From Tuberibacillus sp. Marseille-P3662 (GTDB taxonomy: Bacteria; Bacillota; Bacilli; Bacillales; Sporolactobacillaceae): a DNA stretch of 64,000 nt. The position numbers and the translations under genes were made by a program. Shown here piece by piece: positions 1-9,174 of this stretch; position 1 is the first letter of the stretch, and each line of letters begins with the position of its first letter. The stretch is from assembly GCF_900178005.1 (NCBI RefSeq), contig NZ_FXBS01000006.1:1178001-1242000 (forward strand), in the 5' to 3' direction. The notes beneath the pieces were generated by a model. The model made no database searches. It saw only the letters and a list, made by a program, of their open reading frames with translations, and was not told the origin of the DNA.

Positions 1-1107
1 TAAAATTTGGATACCCAAATCCGTTAAAGCATTGACAATCTTAGCCGTTACTCCGGGAATACCAGTCATACCCGCACCAACAGCAGAGACTTTGGCGCAT
101 CCCTTCGTCACTTGTGGTTCATACCCCATCGACGTTAAGGTCTGAATCGCTTCTTCAGCCATGTCATCCATCACCGTATAAATGACACCCTGAGGACTAA
201 TGTTAAAGAAATCGACACTGATCTGTTTTGCAGCCATCGATTTAAAAACTTTTTGCTGTAGGTCGTACTCACCTTCTTTGGCATCAACCTTAATTTGGGT
301 GACACCCTTCACATAAGCAATACCAGTAATGAGACGGTCTTGAACATCGCGGCCGTCGTTTTCCTTTGTGATTGCTGTGACTAGGGTCCCAGGCTCGTTG
401 GAATACGTTGAACGAATCCGAATGGGGACATCGGCCTGCATCGCAATTTCAACCGCACGCGGATGAATCACCTTCGCCCCTTGATAAGCCAAATTACTCA
501 CTTCATTATATGTCAAGGTTGTTAATTGCCTAGCGTCTCCAACCATTCGTGGATCGGCCGTCATAACGCCTTCAACATCAGTGAAAATATCAACCCACTC
601 AGCATTCAAAGCGGCCCCTAATGCCGTTGCAGACGTATCACTGCCGCCACGGCCAATGGTGGTCACTTCGCCGCTCTTTGATTGACCTTGAAAACCGGCT
701 ACAACAACGACATCACGATCTTTTAACAGATTGTGTACGCGTTCCGGCTTCATGTCAATAATCTTAGCATCACTGAATTTCTCACTGGTTCTAAAACCAG
801 CCTGCCCACCTGTCAATGCCTCTGACGTTAAGCCTGCTGAATTGAGCAGACCTGAAAAAACAATTGATGAAATCGTCTCACCGCACGACATTAACAAATC
901 GGTTTCGCGTTTATTAACCATGGGTGCTCCATACAGACTTAATAACGTATCGGTGGCATAAGGGTCACCAGAACGTCCCATGGCTGATACAACGGCAACA
1001 ACTTTGTAGCCGTCGTTCACGGCATTCTGAACATGATTAACGGCCCTCAAGCGATCTTCATGGGTCTTGACCGATGTACCGCCGAATTTCTGAACAATCA
1101 CTTTCAT
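1..1107 (-). CDS. dapG: Aspartate kinase I, DapG (3' end outside window)
   Basis: Phosphorylates L-aspartate, the first step of the aspartate pathway to diaminopimelate, lysine, threonine and dipicolinate. The frame opens at an ATG (1105-1107) after an AAGGAG site and runs 369 codons to the window edge without a stop; the Bacillus enzyme is about 404 residues, so only the C-terminal tail is missing. The N-terminus MKVIVQKFGGTSV is the kinase signature, and the C-terminal part resembles paired ACT domains. It lies 19 nt downstream of asd, as last visible gene of the dpaA-dpaB-asd-dapG operon; dapA would be expected next. The DapG isoform is inferred from this context. Confidence 0.93.
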   Translation of the reverse strand, partial: MKVIVQKFGGTSVKTHEDRLRAVNHVQNAVNDGYKVVAVVSAMGRSGDPYATDTLLSLYGAPMVNKRETDLLMSCGETISSIVFSGLLNSAGLTSEALTGGQAGFRTSEKFSDAKIIDMKPERVHNLLKDRDVVVVAGFQGQSKSGEVTTIGRGGSDTSATALGAALNAEWVDIFTDVEGVMTADPRMVGDARQLTTLTYNEVSNLAYQGAKVIHPRAVEIAMQADVPIRIRSTYSNEPGTLVTAITKENDGRDVQDRLITGIAYVKGVTQIKVDAKEGEYDLQQKVFKSMAAKQISVDFFNISPQGVIYTVMDDMAEEAIQTLTSMGYEPQVTKGCAKVSAVGAGMTGIPGVTAKIVNALTDLGIQIL

Positions 1108-1126
1108 AAATGGTCTCCTTTTTGCT

Positions 1127-2182
1127 TCAGTTGTTCAAAAGTTGTCGTTTAACAAGCGTTTCGGCGATCTGCACCGAATTCCAAGCCGCACCTTTTAATA
1201 GATTGTCGGATACGACCCACATATGATATCCATTCTCCATATCCAAATCTTGACGAATGCGTCCAACGAAGACATCCTTTTCTCCAACCGCTTGAACAGG
1301 CATTGGATAGCGTTGTTCGCTCGGATCATCTTGAACGGTCACACCTGCTGCATCATGTAATACTGATTTGATATTGTCCGTATCAACGTTTGACTGATCC
1401 AGCTCAACATAAACAGATTCCGCATGCCCTGTATTAATCGGTAAGCGGACACATGTCGCCGAAACAGGCAGATCAGCGTTCTCCATAATTTTCTTTGTTT
1501 CATTCGTCATTTTCATTTCTTCAAACGTGTAATCATTATCTTGAAAGGTATCGATTTGTGGTACAGCATTATAAGCAATCTGATAATGTTTGGGTTCACC
1601 TTTAACAGGTAAAATATGCGCCTCAGATGGTTCACCGTTAAGAACCGCTTGTGATTGATGCTGCATTTCTTCAACAGCTGATAGACCTGCACCTGAGACC
1701 GCTTGATAGGTTGATACAATAACACGTTTTAATCCGTACGATTGTCGTAATGGTTCAAGAGCCGCAACCATTTGAATGGTCGAACAATTAGGATTCGCAA
1801 TGATTCCTTGATGTTCCTGAAGCGCATGTTCGTTGACTTCCGGTACAACGAGCGGCACATCCGGATCCATCCGATAGGCACTTGTATTATCAACGACAAC
1901 AGCGCCGCGTTTGACAGCCTCCGGGGCTAACTGTTTTGAAATTGAGCCACCCGCACTAAAAAGCGCTAAATGTACCCCTTCAAACGCTTCTGGCGTTGCT
2001 TCTTTAATCGTAAAATCCTTGCCTTTAAATGTTTGCGTTTGTCCTGCAGAACGGGCTGACGCCAATAGTGATAATGTCTTAATCGGCAGTGTAGATGCTT
2101 CCAATAAGCTGATCATTTGTCTTCCAACAGCTCCAGTTGCGCCAACAACCGCAACGTGTAGACCTTCTTGTTCTAGTCCCAT
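1127..2182 (-). CDS. asd: Aspartate-semialdehyde dehydrogenase
   Basis: Reduces aspartyl phosphate to aspartate semialdehyde with NADPH, the branch point toward diaminopimelate and dipicolinate. The 351-residue product has the Rossmann motif VVGATGAVG near residue 12, the catalytic cysteine in NPNCST near residue 130, and RLPINTGH with the active-site histidine near residue 245. The start [10 protein letters not shown] is chosen over an in-frame codon 10 residues upstream because a GGAGGGG ribosome site sits 5-6 nt before it and family members begin there. It stands between dpaB and dapG, the order seen in Bacillus spoVF operons. Confidence 0.95.
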   Translation of the reverse strand: MGLEQEGLHVAVVGATGAVGRQMISLLEASTLPIKTLSLLASARSAGQTQTFKGKDFTIKEATPEAFEGVHLALFSAGGSISKQLAPEAVKRGAVVVDNTSAYRMDPDVPLVVPEVNEHALQEHQGIIANPNCSTIQMVAALEPLRQSYGLKRVIVSTYQAVSGAGLSAVEEMQHQSQAVLNGEPSEAHILPVKGEPKHYQIAYNAVPQIDTFQDNDYTFEEMKMTNETKKIMENADLPVSATCVRLPINTGHAESVYVELDQSNVDTDNIKSVLHDAAGVTVQDDPSEQRYPMPVQAVGEKDVFVGRIRQDLDMENGYHMWVVSDNLLKGAAWNSVQIAETLVKRQLLNN

Positions 2183-2302
2183 AGTTTCCCCTCCGACACA
2201 AAAATTTATCAAAATATGAGAGGGAAACGCTGGTGGTTTCCCATTTGTTTTTTCTGTGTCTATTCTATCATACTATTGGCATTCGTTAACGCCCGTTTTT
2301 TC

Positions 2303-2896
2303 CTAATCTTTAAATCGTTCGATAATCATGGGTTGATACTGCTTGCGGTCCAATGCGCTTTCAACAGTATCACGGAGGGCATCCATTCTTGCGACAAGCG
2401 AATTCTCCTTCTTATCAGGAACATCCTGACCGAATGGAATGAAATAAACATATTTAGCATTTAATAACGTAGCGAGATTCGTTGCATTCATACCTAAAGC
2501 ATCATTCGTGCTAATTCCCAAAACAACTGGATTTTGATTGCGAATCGTCGCTTTCGCTGCCATGAGAACAGGAGAATCAGTCATGGCGTTCGCAAATTTA
2601 CTAATCGAATTCCCTGTCATAGGTGCAATCACCATACAATCCAAAGGTGTTTTCGGTCCGTACGGTTCAGCCTTAACAATGGAATCAACCACACTGTTTC
2701 CGGTCATTTCTTCGACTTTTTGTACCCAATCACGACCGTCGCCAAAACGAGTTACCGTGTTTTTTACTGTATAAGTGACAAACATGGTTACAGTTGCACC
2801 TGCATCTAACAACGATTGTACCTGTGGAACCACTTGATCATAAGTGCAGTGGGACCCAGTCAAACCAAAGCCAATATGTTTTCCTTTAAGATCCAT
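2303..2896 (-). CDS. dpaB: Dipicolinate synthase subunit B (SpoVFB)
   Basis: Flavoprotein-like subunit of dipicolinate synthase, which makes the spore-core dipicolinic acid in the mother cell. Product 197 residues, beginning MDLKGKHIGFGLTGSHCTYD; the flavoprotein-type phosphate loop GLTGSHC and the segment PLDCMVIAPMTGNS are visible. The open frame extends 60 codons upstream inside dpaA, but an AGGAGG site (2906-2911) nine bases before this ATG and family length fix the start here. It overlaps the end of dpaA by 11 nt, implying translational coupling. Expression is expected from the sigma-K promoter upstream of dpaA. Confidence 0.94.
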   Translation of the reverse strand: MDLKGKHIGFGLTGSHCTYDQVVPQVQSLLDAGATVTMFVTYTVKNTVTRFGDGRDWVQKVEEMTGNSVVDSIVKAEPYGPKTPLDCMVIAPMTGNSISKFANAMTDSPVLMAAKATIRNQNPVVLGISTNDALGMNATNLATLLNAKYVYFIPFGQDVPDKKENSLVARMDALRDTVESALDRKQYQPMIIERFKD

Positions 2897-3791
2897 ACGA
2901 ATCATCCTCCTGTGGCAATTGTTCTTCAAGAATTTCAGAGACAACATTGGCAATAATTTTGCCAGCTGTTTTTGGAGCAACCATTCCTGGTAGTCCAAGT
3001 GGATGCAACGTCTTAATCCCCCGTTTTTCCGCGTATCTGAAATCCGTTCCGCCTGGTTTTGAAGCAATATCAACAATCAATGTATTAACAGGCATATGCG
3101 ATATGACTTGACCTGTTAACACTTTTGCTGGAATGGTATTGAGACAAATGTCTACGTCCCCAACGTGAGTCGAAAGATCTTTAATGTAAAACGGCTTAAG
3201 CCCCATTTCCGTAATTCTCGCGATATCCGCTTTAAACTTCGTCCCCACTTTGACATTAGCCCCCAGCGCGTGAAGAGTCCTTGCTAGCGACATCCCCGTA
3301 CGTCCGAGACCTAAAATAACCACATTAGCTGCGTGTATAGTAATATCCGTGTTTTGGATGACCATGAGTAATGTTCCTTCAACGGTTGGAACTGAGTTAT
3401 AGATAGCCACATCATCCCGTTTAAATAACGGAACAACGCCTCGATCAGCTTCTTCAGAACATTGCTTAAGATATGTGGTTGTGATCCCGGTAAAAATCTG
3501 ACAATGATCTGGTGTTTGTGTTAGCCAATCAGCTTCCAAAACAACTTCTTTATCTGAAAATGTCGTCTCGACTTTGCCATCATCACCGACACCACTGACC
3601 GGCAATATAATCGCATCGAGTGCCGACACCTCGATATCTTCCATATCAATTTTAGCTGCTCCATTAAAATGGTGATCTAATTGATCAAAACCAACCAACA
3701 GTAAATGCGCATCCAATTCATTTAACTTCTTGATGACTTCTAATTGACGCGCATCACCGCCGAGAATCAAAATATTCATTCCCGTTAACAA
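2886..3791 (-). CDS. dpaA: Dipicolinate synthase subunit A (SpoVFA)
   Basis: NAD(P)-binding subunit of dipicolinate synthase, converting a dihydrodipicolinate-pathway intermediate to dipicolinic acid during late sporulation. The product is 301 residues, with MLTGMNILILGGDARQ at the N-terminus and a second Rossmann motif VILGLGRTGMSLA near residue 155. I chose the TTG at 3789-3791: AGAGGTG lies 6 nt upstream, and the resulting MLTG matches the B. subtilis protein as I recall it. The ATG 21 nt further upstream has no ribosome site. First gene of the dpaA-dpaB-asd-dapG operon; the ymxH gene that normally precedes it is missing. Confidence 0.94.
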   Translation of the reverse strand: MLTGMNILILGGDARQLEVIKKLNELDAHLLLVGFDQLDHHFNGAAKIDMEDIEVSALDAIILPVSGVGDDGKVETTFSDKEVVLEADWLTQTPDHCQIFTGITTTYLKQCSEEADRGVVPLFKRDDVAIYNSVPTVEGTLLMVIQNTDITIHAANVVILGLGRTGMSLARTLHALGANVKVGTKFKADIARITEMGLKPFYIKDLSTHVGDVDICLNTIPAKVLTGQVISHMPVNTLIVDIASKPGGTDFRYAEKRGIKTLHPLGLPGMVAPKTAGKIIANVVSEILEEQLPQEDDSYGS

Positions 3792-3848
3792 GTTCATCAC
3801 CTCTGAAATCATTTGACCTCTCGAGAGACCTTAGGTCATTGCCTAGGT

Positions 3849-3876
3849 TATCGTATGTCAAAGAATCCTATCTGGT
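3849..3876 (-). promoter_or_regulatory. Candidate sigma-K promoter of dpaA operon
   Basis: Reading the minus strand, ACC (3874-3876) is followed after 16 nt by CATACGATA (3849-3857), an exact match to the sigma-K -10 form CATANNNTA with the usual spacing. The predicted start is about 50 nt before the dpaA TTG. In B. subtilis spoVF is a mother-cell sigma-K operon, so site and gene agree. A 9-bp inverted repeat, TTATCGTAT (3848-3856) and ATACGATAA (3881-3889), brackets the promoter. Confidence 0.7.
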
Positions 3877-3915
3877 GAATATACGATAATAACATTATGT
3901 AAATTAAAAGAAGGA

Positions 3916-3942
3916 TAAAAAAAAGCCCCCTCTTTAGAGGCT
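3916..3942 (-). terminator. Intrinsic terminator downstream of mlpA
   Basis: On the minus strand, AGCCTCT and AGGGGGCT form a stem with a short A-rich loop, followed by a run of eight T. It ends the mlpA transcript about 100 nt after its stop codon and insulates it from the dpaA promoter. The stem contains one or two G-T pairs. Confidence 0.75.
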
Positions 3943-3943
3943 G

Positions 3944-3986
3944 AAGCGTTGCCCGCGGAAAGCGAACACCTGGATCTGAAATTAAC
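3944..3986. repeat. Bacillaceae-type dispersed intergenic repeat, degenerate copy
   Basis: The segment contains GCCCGCGGAAAGCGAACACC followed by TGGATCTGAAATTAAC. From memory, a near-identical string (with TGGAGCGGAAATCAAC as the second half) occurs many times between genes in Bacillus-related genomes. Here it lies between mlpA and its terminator, where ymxH would be expected. Only one copy is in this window, so its repetitive nature rests on recall and not on sequence seen here. Confidence 0.5.
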
Positions 3987-4046
3987 AATCACGTTTAACA
4001 GAGCCTAGATGAAAAGGATCGGGTCCCTCTTAATCATAACAAACAA

Positions 4047-5285
4047 CTATTGAAAGCGTGATGGCCATTCACCGCTAGGATTGATTAATGAACTGGAAAA
4101 ATCATGATTAAATAAGTCATGAGCCACACCCTTCACATCCTGATGACTGACCGATTCGATACGATTAACTATTTCATCCAATGATTGATGGCGCTCAAGT
4201 AATAATTCATTCTTAGCATTACGGCTCATTCGACTACTCGTGCTTTCTAAACTAAGCATCAAATTCCCTTTCAACTGTTCTCGACTATTTTGCAGCTCCG
4301 TTTCTGTTATCCCATGTTGCTTGATATCGTCTATCGTGGAGAAGATTGTCTCATATAAATCCTCTATTTGATCAGCACCTGTCCCACCGTAGACCGTTAG
4401 TAACCCGCTATCTTTGAAGGCCATGTGATAGGAGAATACCGAATAGGCCAGACCTCGTTCTTCACGAACTTCTTGAAATAATCGACTACTCATACTGCCG
4501 CCAAGAACATTATTTAAAATAATCAATGGATAAATCCGTTCATCACCTAATGCAAAACCATCAAATCCCAAGCAGATGTGCGCTTGTTCGGTATCTTTTT
4601 TCTGAGCGAGTTGATCCGGATAAAACTGAGGTTGCTCGTAATAATTATGATGATTTTGTGCTTGAAATGCTGAAAAGGCCTCTTCTATAGCCGGAATGAT
4701 CGTCTCATCAACGTTCCCTGCGATCGATACAACAATGTTTTCAGGTTTATAGTAACGGTTCATATACGTTTTAAGTCGTGAACGATCAAAGGCTTGTAAG
4801 GTAGCTTCACGCCCCAAAATCGGCATGCCTAAGGGATGATGACCAAAGCTTGCCTCACTTAGCAAGTCATGGACACGATCATCAGGCGTATCTTCATACA
4901 TTTTAATTTCTTCTAAAACAACTTGCTTTTCCTTTTGCATCTCCGTTTCGTCAAAAATCGAATGGAACAGCATGTCCGTTAAAATATTAACAGCATAATG
5001 CGTATGTTCATCAAGAACTTTGGCATATAAACACGTATATTCTTTAGAAGTGAACGCATTAACCTGACCCCCGATACGATCAAAAGCTTCAGCAATGTCG
5101 CGCGGGCGACGTGTGCCAGTCCCTTTAAACAACATATGTTCTATAAAATGGGAGATTCCGTTGTTGGAATCATCCTCGTAACGTGATCCAGCTCCAATCC
5201 AAATGCCAATCGTTGCACTCCGCACCGACGGAACTTCTTCTAAAACAATACGGACACCGTTCTTGCATGTATGTTTGATGACCAA
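4047..5285 (-). CDS. mlpA: M16-family zinc processing protease MlpA
   Basis: Predicted cytosolic zinc metallopeptidase of the M16 (pitrilysin / mitochondrial-processing-peptidase-like) family. The 412-residue protein carries the inverted zinc motif HFIEH near residue 45 with the downstream glutamate in EEIKMYED near residue 125, then a C-terminal non-catalytic repeat. The start is a TTG with GGGGG 8 nt upstream; it gives MVIKHTCKNGVRIVLEE, matching the family N-terminus. It follows ylxY by 77 nt and ends in an intrinsic terminator. In B. subtilis the homologue is linked to post-exponential enzyme regulation; the substrate is unknown. Confidence 0.92.
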   Translation of the reverse strand: MVIKHTCKNGVRIVLEEVPSVRSATIGIWIGAGSRYEDDSNNGISHFIEHMLFKGTGTRRPRDIAEAFDRIGGQVNAFTSKEYTCLYAKVLDEHTHYAVNILTDMLFHSIFDETEMQKEKQVVLEEIKMYEDTPDDRVHDLLSEASFGHHPLGMPILGREATLQAFDRSRLKTYMNRYYKPENIVVSIAGNVDETIIPAIEEAFSAFQAQNHHNYYEQPQFYPDQLAQKKDTEQAHICLGFDGFALGDERIYPLIILNNVLGGSMSSRLFQEVREERGLAYSVFSYHMAFKDSGLLTVYGGTGADQIEDLYETIFSTIDDIKQHGITETELQNSREQLKGNLMLSLESTSSRMSRNAKNELLLERHQSLDEIVNRIESVSHQDVKGVAHDLFNHDFSSSLINPSGEWPSRFQ

Positions 5286-5362
5286 AGTTGTATCCCCCTA
5301 TAAGATCTCCAATTTCTCAAAGAACAATATAACATGTTTCGGTGTGAATGAGAATGTCCGAT

Positions 5363-6340
5363 TTACCTCCGGATCCGCTTTTCATCGATAAGCTTAGAAA
5401 CCGTACCGATACGATACCCCTTTTTTTGTATACTCGCTATCATTCTCTCAAGGCTTTGCACGGTTGGCTCAGTGGGATGCATCAAAATAAGTGAACCGGA
5501 CTGGACTTTGGTATTAACACGCCGCAGAATATCATCTGGGGTGGTGGCTTTTTTCCAATCGATGGCATCAACTGTCCACATAATCGTTTTCATATTCTGC
5601 TGCTTAGCTAACTGTACCGTTTTCTGATTATAGCTTCCGCTCGGAGGGGCAAACAAGCTCGGTTGAATATCAAGGGTTGCTTCGATCACTTCACTCGTCT
5701 TCGTCATCTCTTCTTTAGCTTTCGATGGGCTGATCTTGGAAAAGTCAGGATGCGTCAACCCATGATTACCGATTTCATGGCCCTCATCACTGATCATCAT
5801 AGCCAGATCAGAATTGTTTTTGACCCATCGCCCTTCTAAAAAGAATGTCGCTTTCACCTGATATTTGTTAAGTATTTTCAATATTTTCGGAATGTAATCG
5901 TTCCCCCAAGCCACATTAATCATCAAACTTACCATTGGTTTCTTAGGGTTGCCTCGGAATATGGGTGCTGGTGGTAAATCACTCAAATGGACTTTCGGTG
6001 GAATCTGCTCATAAGCAATTTTTTCTCGATCGAACTCGCCATCATCGGCTTTCATTTTCTTATAAGACTTATCAATTTGGACTTTAACACCATTCAAACC
6101 TGGGATCGCTTTCCAAACCTTATGGTGAACAGCGTTAATGGGTTTCTTATCGTGCTTTTCGGCAAAGGCTTTGATTTGCTGATAGAGGTCATCTTCGGGA
6201 TCCACTTTGACATCAGTTGTGATCGCTTCTGGATCCGCTGTTGGCGACAAAAACCGAACCGAAAAGGGTTGATTATATGTTCCCGCTGTGATGAGTAATA
6301 TGAATACAAAGACGGTGATTTGCAGCAGAAATCGTTTCAT
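5363..6340 (-). CDS. ylxY: YlxY, NodB-fold polysaccharide deacetylase-like protein
   Basis: Secreted or membrane-anchored protein of the carbohydrate esterase 4 (NodB) fold, 325 residues. An N-terminal hydrophobic segment (about residues 3-22) looks like a signal peptide or anchor. The NodB domain spans about 130-325: motif 1 reads MINVAWGND in place of TFDDG, motif 2 is GNHGLTH, motif 3 APPSGSY, and the last motif is LILMHP. The usual catalytic aspartate of motif 1 is therefore absent, so deacetylase activity is doubtful, although zinc-binding histidines remain. It lies between pnp and mlpA, as in other Bacillus; a role in the sporulating cell wall is only inferred. Confidence 0.9.
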   Translation of the reverse strand: MKRFLLQITVFVFILLITAGTYNQPFSVRFLSPTADPEAITTDVKVDPEDDLYQQIKAFAEKHDKKPINAVHHKVWKAIPGLNGVKVQIDKSYKKMKADDGEFDREKIAYEQIPPKVHLSDLPPAPIFRGNPKKPMVSLMINVAWGNDYIPKILKILNKYQVKATFFLEGRWVKNNSDLAMMISDEGHEIGNHGLTHPDFSKISPSKAKEEMTKTSEVIEATLDIQPSLFAPPSGSYNQKTVQLAKQQNMKTIMWTVDAIDWKKATTPDDILRRVNTKVQSGSLILMHPTEPTVQSLERMIASIQKKGYRIGTVSKLIDEKRIRR

Positions 6341-6431
6341 TGCTATTCCCCCTATTTGTACAACCTATGCGGCAAAGTTAGGGGAATAGAACAGTCAATT
6401 AAGAGTGTTAACGGAGGAAGAAGGAAGATAT

Positions 6432-6462
6432 TAAAAAAGAAGCGGGTCTCGGGACCTGCCTC
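6432..6462 (-). terminator. Intrinsic terminator of pnp
   Basis: Immediately after the pnp stop codon the minus strand reads GAGGCAGGTC, loop CCGA, GACCCGCTTC, then TTTTTT. The stem is 10 bp with one A-C mismatch and one G-T pair. It separates pnp from ylxY-mlpA. Confidence 0.85.
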
Positions 6463-8610
6463 TTACTCTTGACTTTCTGTTGCTTTATTATCTTGACTTT
6501 TCGTTTCTTCTTGGCTTTCATCATCACTTAAAGCGCGCTTTCTGGATAACTTGACGCGTCCTTGATTATCGATATCAATGACTTTAACAGTCACCTCATC
6601 ACCAAGTTTAACAACATCCTCTACCTTTTTCACATGGCTTTTATCAAGTTCAGAAATATGGACAAGACCATCTTTTTGGCTGAATAACTCGACAAAAGCA
6701 CCAAACTTCTCAATACGTTTAACCTTACCAGTGTAAATCTCACCGACTTCTACTTCACGAACGATATCTTCAATCGTTTGTTTAGCTTGAGCATTCATCT
6801 TGGCGTCAGAAGAAGCAATAAATACCGAACCGTCTTGTTCAATATCAATTTTCACGCCTGTTTCTTCAATAATCTTATTAATCGTTTTGCCACTTGGCCC
6901 AATCACATCACGAATCTTATTGGGATCAATACTCATCGTCATGATTTTCGGAGCATAGTCCGATAATTCATTTCGAGGCCCATTAATCGTTTCAGCCATA
7001 TGTGAGAGAATGGTCATCCGGCCTTCTTTCGCTTGTGTCAGTGCCGTTTCTAAAATATCACGGTTAATACCGGAAATTTTAATATCCATTTGCAAGGCGG
7101 TTACACCTTGTTCGGTTCCTGCCACCTTAAAGTCCATATCACCAAGTGCATCTTCCATACCTTGAATATCGGTTAGAACAGCGACATCATCATCGTGTTT
7201 GACAAGACCCATGGCAATCCCGGCAACTGGTGCTTTAATCGGTACACCTGCATCCATCATCGCCATTGTACTTCCACAAATACTTGCTTGTGAGGTCGAA
7301 CCATTGGATTCAAGGACTTCAGAAACAAGACGAATCGTATAAGGAAAATCCTTTTCCGACGGAATAATCGGTTCAAGCGCACGTTCACCTAAAGCACCGT
7401 GACCGATTTCACGACGTCCCGGACCGCGCATAGGCTTGGCTTCACCAACACTGAAAGGTGGAAAGTTATAATGGTGCATAAATCGTTTGGACTCTTCTGT
7501 ATCCAGCCCGTCCAACACCTGAACATCACCTAGAGCACCTAAAGTACAAACGCTTAAAGCTTGTGTTTGTCCCCGTTTGAACAAACCGGATCCATGGGTT
7601 CTCGGCAACAGCTTGACATCGGAAGACAGCGGACGGATTTCATCAATTTGACGTCCATCCGGACGCAGATGTTCATGCACTATCATTTTCCGAACCTCTT
7701 CCTTAACGATCTTCTGAAGAACGTCTTGGATTTGATCCATCTTATCTTCATAACCCTCTTTTTCCTCATACTGTGCGTTGATTTCTGCTTTAACCTGATC
7801 AATCGCTTCATCGCGCGCTAACTTTTCGTGGGTTCTAATAGCCGCCTTTAATTGATCAGTAGCCACCGACCGGATTTCCTCTTCAATGGTTTGTTCAGGG
7901 ACAAACAGTTCAACATCAATTTTCTCCTTGCCAACGGCTTGAGCGACTTTTTCCTGAAAAGCAACAAGCTCTTTAATGGCTTCATGACCGTGCAAAATCG
8001 CATCAAGCATCACAGATTCAGGCACTTCATTGGCACCTGCTTCCACCATGTTAATAGCATCTTTTGTACCAGCAACGGTTAAATCGATATCACTTTTTTC
8101 CGCTTGATCTTCAGTTGGATTGATGACAAATTCTCCATCAACACGACCGACGATGACACCTGCAATCGGGCCATCAAAAGGAATGTCAGAAACGCATAAC
8201 GACAAGGATGAGCCGAACATGGCCGCCATTTCTGAGGAACAATTCTGGTCAACGCTCATGACCATACTAACAACTTGGACTTCATTGCGGAAGCCATCAG
8301 CAAACAGTGGTCGAAGCGGTCGATCGATTAGTCGGCTTGTAAGTGTAGCCTTTTCACTCGGGCGTCCCTCGCGTTTGATAAAGCCACCCGGAATTTTACC
8401 GACAGCATATAAACGTTCTTCATAATTAACCGTTAAGGGAAAAAATGGTAAATCTTTAGGTTCACTTGATGCGGTTGCTGTCGAAAGTACGACGGTATCA
8501 CCATAACGGACAAGAACGGCGCCATTGGCTTGATTGGCATACTTACCAATCTCAACTTTAAGCGGCCGTCCGGCCCATTCCATGGTAAACTCTTGGTTAA
8601 TCGATTCCAT
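6463..8610 (-). CDS. pnp: Polynucleotide phosphorylase (PNPase)
   Basis: Phosphorolytic 3'-5' exoribonuclease of mRNA turnover. The 715-residue product has two RNase PH-like cores (about 15-215 and 320-545), a KH domain containing [20 protein letters not shown], and a C-terminal S1 domain ([16 protein letters not shown], about 630-700). The catalytic-core segment [17 protein letters not shown] is intact. Although the frame opens 14 codons upstream, the start [15 protein letters not shown] is preferred because it matches the family N-terminus and has GAGGGG upstream, at a rather long spacing of about 11 nt. Its own terminator follows. Confidence 0.96.
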   Translation of the reverse strand: MESINQEFTMEWAGRPLKVEIGKYANQANGAVLVRYGDTVVLSTATASSEPKDLPFFPLTVNYEERLYAVGKIPGGFIKREGRPSEKATLTSRLIDRPLRPLFADGFRNEVQVVSMVMSVDQNCSSEMAAMFGSSLSLCVSDIPFDGPIAGVIVGRVDGEFVINPTEDQAEKSDIDLTVAGTKDAINMVEAGANEVPESVMLDAILHGHEAIKELVAFQEKVAQAVGKEKIDVELFVPEQTIEEEIRSVATDQLKAAIRTHEKLARDEAIDQVKAEINAQYEEKEGYEDKMDQIQDVLQKIVKEEVRKMIVHEHLRPDGRQIDEIRPLSSDVKLLPRTHGSGLFKRGQTQALSVCTLGALGDVQVLDGLDTEESKRFMHHYNFPPFSVGEAKPMRGPGRREIGHGALGERALEPIIPSEKDFPYTIRLVSEVLESNGSTSQASICGSTMAMMDAGVPIKAPVAGIAMGLVKHDDDVAVLTDIQGMEDALGDMDFKVAGTEQGVTALQMDIKISGINRDILETALTQAKEGRMTILSHMAETINGPRNELSDYAPKIMTMSIDPNKIRDVIGPSGKTINKIIEETGVKIDIEQDGSVFIASSDAKMNAQAKQTIEDIVREVEVGEIYTGKVKRIEKFGAFVELFSQKDGLVHISELDKSHVKKVEDVVKLGDEVTVKVIDIDNQGRVKLSRKRALSDDESQEETKSQDNKATESQE

Positions 8611-8700
8611 GTCTGTGGGTACCCCTCTCATAATATAGTTATGTAACATCAATGCCTGTACACTCTATGGTTAGCTATTTATTAATGGCTTATAATAATC

Positions 8701-8721
8701 AAGAAAGTTTTTTACTTTCTT
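8701..8721 (-). other. Hairpin in pnp 5' leader
   Basis: AAGAAAGT and ACTTTCTT form a perfect 8-bp stem around a 5-nt loop, about 90 nt before the pnp start and just after the rpsO terminator. Pnp leaders in several bacteria carry hairpins targeted by ribonuclease and PNPase in autoregulation. That role here is an analogy only. Confidence 0.4.
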
Positions 8722-8729
8722 TAAGTTGT

Positions 8730-8757
8730 ACAAAAAAGCGGGATTTCTCCCGCTTTC
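8730..8757 (-). terminator. Intrinsic terminator of rpsO
   Basis: The minus strand reads AAAGCGGGA, loop GAAA, TCCCGCTTT, then further T: a perfect 9-bp stem just after the rpsO stop codon. It separates rpsO from pnp, though partial read-through is common at this junction in other bacteria. Confidence 0.9.
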
Positions 8758-8764
8758 CGATAAA

Positions 8765-9034
8765 CTATCGACGAAGACCAAGTTTGCCAATAAGTTCGCG
8801 ATAGCGTGTGATATCTTTTTTACGCAAAAAAGTAAGCAAGTTACGACGCTGACCGACCATCTTAAGAAGACCTCGTCTTGAAGCGTGGTCTTTCTTATGC
8901 ATGCGCAAATGCTTGTTAAGTTCCGTAATCTGCTCAGTCAGGATAGCAATTTGAACCTCTGGAGAACCTGTGTCTCCTTCATGTGTTCGATATTCTTGGA
9001 TCAATTCATTCTTGCGTTCTTGTGCTAATGCCAT
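8765..9034 (-). CDS. rpsO: Ribosomal protein S15
   Basis: Primary 16S rRNA-binding protein of the small subunit, 89 residues, the same length as in B. subtilis. The segments [20 protein letters not shown] and [20 protein letters not shown] are strongly conserved S15 signatures. I start at [10 protein letters not shown] (ATG 9032-9034), with AGGAGG 9 nt upstream; an ATG two codons earlier would be only 3 nt from that site. It has its own promoter and structured leader upstream and a strong terminator downstream, so it can be expressed independently of ribF. Confidence 0.97.
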   Translation of the reverse strand: MALAQERKNELIQEYRTHEGDTGSPEVQIAILTEQITELNKHLRMHKKDHASRRGLLKMVGQRRNLLTFLRKKDITRYRELIGKLGLRR

Positions 9035-9058
9035 CCTCATTCACCTCCTCTTAATTCA

Positions 9059-9127
9059 AATCACCAAAAGCTCAGCGGGCGGCGGTGACTCGCACAGCCA
9101 AGCCATGGTTACTGACGTACAAAAACA
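9059..9127 (-). promoter_or_regulatory. Structured 5' leader of rpsO, candidate S15 autoregulatory site
   Basis: The predicted leader RNA contains AGUCACC (9084-9090) able to pair with GGUGAUU (9059-9065) just before the ribosome site. Many bacteria control rpsO by S15 binding to such a leader. I see the pairing directly; the S15 contact is inferred from the family and its position. Confidence 0.45.
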
Positions 9128-9156
9128 AGGATACAACTTTTTGTCGAAAATTTCAA
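9128..9156 (-). promoter_or_regulatory. Candidate sigma-A promoter of rpsO
   Basis: TTGAAA (9151-9156), a 17-nt spacer and TATCCT (9128-9133) on the minus strand. This lies in the 140-nt gap between ribF and rpsO, about 95 nt before the rpsO start. Confidence 0.6.
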
Positions 9157-9174
9157 GAGCTAATAACATAATCC

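Noticed and set aside
731-961. Plus-strand open frame of 76 codons
   Set aside because: It is the reverse of dapG, whose minus-strand frame runs unbroken from 1107 to the edge with kinase motifs.
2303-3076. Longer dpaB with 60 extra N-terminal residues
   Set aside because: The extension is out-of-frame dpaA sequence; the ribosome site and family length support the start at 2896.
6363-6402. Sigma-E promoter for ylxY
   Set aside because: GTTCTATT and CATAGGTT at 15-nt spacing match only 6/8 and about 5/8, too weak in AT-rich DNA.
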